DNA of 64,000 nucleotides from NCBI GenBank assembly GCA_963676095.1, contig OY781040.1, positions 6,882,001 to 6,946,000 on the forward strand. The letters run 5' to 3'. This document shows positions 61,759-64,000 of this stretch, in pieces; the stretch's first letter is position 1, and every line of letters starts with the position of its first letter. The stretch comes from G963676095 sp963676095. Its GTDB lineage: Bacteria; Bacteroidota; Bacteroidia; Bacteroidales; Prolixibacteraceae. The position numbers were made by a program, and so were the translations under genes. Below the pieces are notes generated by a model, which was given only the letters and a program-made list of their open reading frames with translations, ran no database searches and had not been told where the DNA came from.

Positions 61759-62352
61759 ATGAAAATTATAATAAAACCATTGACTCCAGACCTAATAGAT
61801 GATTATTTATTTTTCTTTGATAATATGATATTCAAAGAGAACCCTGATTGGTCGGTATGTTATTGTTTCTCATATCATTTCATTGGTACAAAAGAGCAGT
61901 GGAACCGGGAGAATAACCGTTCTTCTGCAATCAGATTTATCAATGACAATAAAATGACCGGATATTTAGCTTATTCGGACAATAAACCCATTGGGTGGTG
62001 CAATGCAAATAACAGATTGAATTATCAAAGATTGTTAAAGTATTATGATTTAATTGATAATCAAAACGATAAAGTTTGTTCGATTGTGTGTTTTTTAATA
62101 CACCCGGACTATCGCAGACAAGGGATTGCGCAAAAAATCCTTAATAGAATCTGTACAGACTATTCCGATCAAGGCTATGACTTTATAGAGGCCTATCCTG
62201 GAAAAGGAAATTTATCATGCGAAGGACATTATAGAGGTCCGATACAATTATATGAGAAATGCGATTTTAAGATAAAAAAGGAGTACGATGATTATTATGT
62301 AATGAGAAAAAAATTAAATACCGAAGGAACACAAGAATTTCGATTGGAATAA
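61759..62352 (+). CDS. GNAT family N-acetyltransferase
   Basis: A 197-aa protein of the GNAT fold. It has the acetyl-CoA binding motif A VCFLIHPDYRRQGIAQKIL (Q/R-x2-G-x-G/A type, here RRQGIA) and a preceding strand GYLAYSDNKPIGWCNA. The C-terminus has the usual LYEKCDFKIKKEYDDYYVM. The frame extends upstream to a GTG (61648), but that part translates the intron RNA, so ATG 61759 is the start. The substrate is unknown; amine, peptide or antibiotic are all possible. Confidence 0.85.
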   Translation: MKIIIKPLTPDLIDDYLFFFDNMIFKENPDWSVCYCFSYHFIGTKEQWNRENNRSSAIRFINDNKMTGYLAYSDNKPIGWCNANNRLNYQRLLKYYDLIDNQNDKVCSIVCFLIHPDYRRQGIAQKILNRICTDYSDQGYDFIEAYPGKGNLSCEGHYRGPIQLYEKCDFKIKKEYDDYYVMRKKLNTEGTQEFRLE

Positions 62353-62471
62353 AGGTATTCCGGTTGACCCACAGCCGACATATAAAGGCGAAAAAATGAG
62401 ATGCAGAATTTCAGCTAATTAATACCGGATATTTACATTGATGGATCAACCAGAAGTTTTCAATAAGATTC

Positions 62472-63686
62472 TCACAGCTTTTTAAAAGATGCTGATCTTT
62501 TTTTATAGTAGCGCCTGGCTAAATACAAAAAAACAAGAATTAACGTTGCCAGAATCAGGTAAGCGAAAGACAACTGATACTGATTTTCCGGGTTAATACT
62601 ATACGTAAGTCCGTAACTAAAAAACGAACACAGTACATACACCAATCCACCGATAAATCCGCCTGACAATCCGGCCATTTCCGGAAATCGTCCCAGACAG
62701 TATGCGAAGTAATTATTGAATATAAATCCGGAACAAACATGAATAAGGAATGCAAAGCTGACCAGCGTAAAAATATTCGATGCTAAAGGTGCTGTAAGCA
62801 GCATGGCAGCAACAAAAACAAACTGTATAGCATTACTTTTTCTGATTTTCGGGAAGAAAGGTTTGTGAATCATAGCTTTCCCGATGAAACCACCCGCCAT
62901 CCACGCCATTCCCAGAATTAATGCCACATAACCTGCAATTACAGGAGAGAACCCCATTTTGTGTTCTATGATAAACGGAGATACTAACCCAAACAGGATT
63001 ACCATGGAATAGCAAAGTCCGCATAAAAGTATTCCGTATATAAAATCAGCCGTTTTCAGCATAACCTTATATTTTTTCCAGACAGAGGATAGTTTTAGTT
63101 CGTGATAATGTTTAATGGTTTCTCCCGAGAAAAACAGTTCCAGCACTAAAATGATGAAGGTATAAATTGCAAGAAAAGCAAAGCAGGCCCTCCAGTTGAT
63201 CAAATGCTCCAGGTAGCCGCCAATAAACGGCGCAATGATAGGACCAAGCGACCAGACAATACTCATGATGCTGAGATAATGCTTTAGTTTTTCTCCCTCA
63301 TGAACATCTATAAATAAGGCCCGCTTAGCTGTCACAATAGCACCGGCACTGATCCCCTGAACAAAACGGGCTGCGAGGATTACTGTAACAGAGTCGCTCA
63401 TGATGATGATGATGTTGGTCGCTATAAAGACCAACATCGTAACCACGTTGAATTTAAACCGGCCCCAGGCATCTACCAAAGCGCCCGATATAAACTGTGA
63501 CAAGCCATAACTTAACAGGAATATCGGAATGCTTAGCCGGATGATACTTCCGGTACTGTGCAGCTCTTTGACCATGGACGGTAAAGACGGAATAAAAATA
63601 TCCGTAGCAATGCCGGAAAGCGGGATAATAGCCAATGCCAGATAAGTGGCAATTTGTTTGTGAGAAGGATTTAGTTTTCTGAACAT
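62472..63686 (-). CDS. Bcr/CflA-type MFS drug exporter
   Basis: A 404-aa inner-membrane transporter with 12 hydrophobic segments. It carries the DHA1 signatures: DIFIPSLPSM in helix 1, the motif SGALVDAWGRF after helix 2 (the G-x-L-x-D-x2-G-R family pattern), VQGISAGAIV, and motif C-like LGPIIAPFIGGYL in helix 5. Members expel bicyclomycin, chloramphenicol and related drugs by proton antiport. The AraC gene upstream, in the same direction, is a likely regulator. Confidence 0.88.
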   Translation of the reverse strand: MFRKLNPSHKQIATYLALAIIPLSGIATDIFIPSLPSMVKELHSTGSIIRLSIPIFLLSYGLSQFISGALVDAWGRFKFNVVTMLVFIATNIIIIMSDSVTVILAARFVQGISAGAIVTAKRALFIDVHEGEKLKHYLSIMSIVWSLGPIIAPFIGGYLEHLINWRACFAFLAIYTFIILVLELFFSGETIKHYHELKLSSVWKKYKVMLKTADFIYGILLCGLCYSMVILFGLVSPFIIEHKMGFSPVIAGYVALILGMAWMAGGFIGKAMIHKPFFPKIRKSNAIQFVFVAAMLLTAPLASNIFTLVSFAFLIHVCSGFIFNNYFAYCLGRFPEMAGLSGGFIGGLVYVLCSFFSYGLTYSINPENQYQLSFAYLILATLILVFLYLARRYYKKRSASFKKL

Positions 63687-63706
63687 AACTCGTATTAATT
63701 TCTGTG

Positions 63707-63714
63707 CAAAAGTA
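63707..63714 (-). promoter_or_regulatory. -7 box of the exporter gene
   Basis: TACTTTTG on the minus strand is a perfect TAnnTTTG element 20 bases before the start codon at 63686. The -33 element is poorly matched. Confidence 0.45.
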
Positions 63715-63765
63715 AACCCTTAACAAGTATGGCGATTGTACAGAAGAAACGACTTATGTTGTAAA

Positions 63766-64000
63766 TCAAACATTTTTCAATCTTAAGCTACCGGGGGTAT
63801 TTCCCGTTTGCTTTTTGTAGAACTGATTGAAGTACGAAGTGTTTTCAAAACCCAACGCATAGGAGATTTGCGCAATACTCCAGTCAGAATGTTCCAAAAA
63901 TTCATTCGCCTTGGAAATAAACTGCTCCGCAATGAGTAAACTTGTGGTCTTTCCGGTCGACTTTTTCAATACCCGGTTTAAATGATTAACATGAACGGAT
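63766..64000 (-). CDS. AraC family transcriptional regulator, C-terminal end (partial)
   Basis: The frame runs off the window edge. The visible 78 residues are the AraC double helix-turn-helix: HVNHLNRVLKKSTGKTTSLL, then the second HTH WSIAQISYALGFENTSYFNQF and the family closing KKQTGNTPGSLR. It reads toward the exporter gene, 80 bases upstream of its start. Confidence 0.9.
   Translation of the reverse strand, partial: SVHVNHLNRVLKKSTGKTTSLLIAEQFISKANEFLEHSDWSIAQISYALGFENTSYFNQFYKKQTGNTPGSLRLKNV

Overview
The window is Bacteroidota chromosome, most like an environmental or gut member of the Bacteroidales/Marinilabiliales. The signs are SusC/SusD pairs, an ECF sigma/FecR/SusC signalling cascade, many short-signal lipoproteins, BACON and T9SS-sorting domains, TTTG-N18/20-TAnnTTTG promoters and near absence of Shine-Dalgarno sites. 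The genus cannot be fixed from the sequence. Several genes are broken by IS insertion, frameshift or nonsense, so this is a worn, recombinogenic region.

Positions 1-11000 hold mostly single metabolic genes: the end of a MocR-type regulator, an alpha/beta hydrolase, a SAM methyltransferase, an OsmC protein, proline dehydrogenase, a clostripain-like lipoprotein protease, a PL9-like pectate lyase, a HAD sugar-phosphate phosphatase and a small membrane protein. Positions 11200-30670, all on the minus strand, form a composite polysaccharide utilisation locus. An ECF sigma factor and FecR anti-sigma factor lead into an STN-containing SusC, a SusD, a six-hairpin glycosidase and a GH110-like beta-helix enzyme. 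Behind these (transcribed toward them) lies a second SusC/SusD pair with two surface lipoproteins (DUF4959/5126/5000-type and DUF4998 plus F5/8C). GC-rich, repeat-bearing gaps sit inside both operons.

Positions 31400-49800 are a plus-strand defence island. It begins with an XRE regulator, a RecQ helicase fused to a phosphoribosyltransferase (PRTase), a DprA-like protein and a small ORF, a ShosTA-like arrangement. The RecQ-PRTase gene is cut by an IS4-family element with an exact 15-bp target duplication, and removing it restores one 671-codon frame. A frameshifted ImmA/IrrE protease, REP-associated transposase relics, a tyrosine-recombinase relic and a DUF4365 nuclease-like gene follow. Then comes a type I restriction-modification operon (hsdM, hsdS, hsdR) carrying four passengers: GxxExxY nuclease-like, TIGR02391 HEPN, RhuM and a 101-aa protein. 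An RDD membrane protein ends the island.

Positions 50400-59300 (minus strand) hold a 1749-aa T9SS-secreted repeat protein, a beta-helix surface protein, a solitary HicB antitoxin and a DUF4469 HU-like protein. HicB is flanked by two short-period tandem arrays (22 bp and 23 bp) that I cannot assign. Positions 59860-64000 carry a second REP/transposase relic, a MurG-like gene with one in-frame TGA, the 3' end of a group II intron with a recognisable 34-nt domain V, a GNAT acetyltransferase, a Bcr/CflA drug exporter and the end of an AraC regulator.
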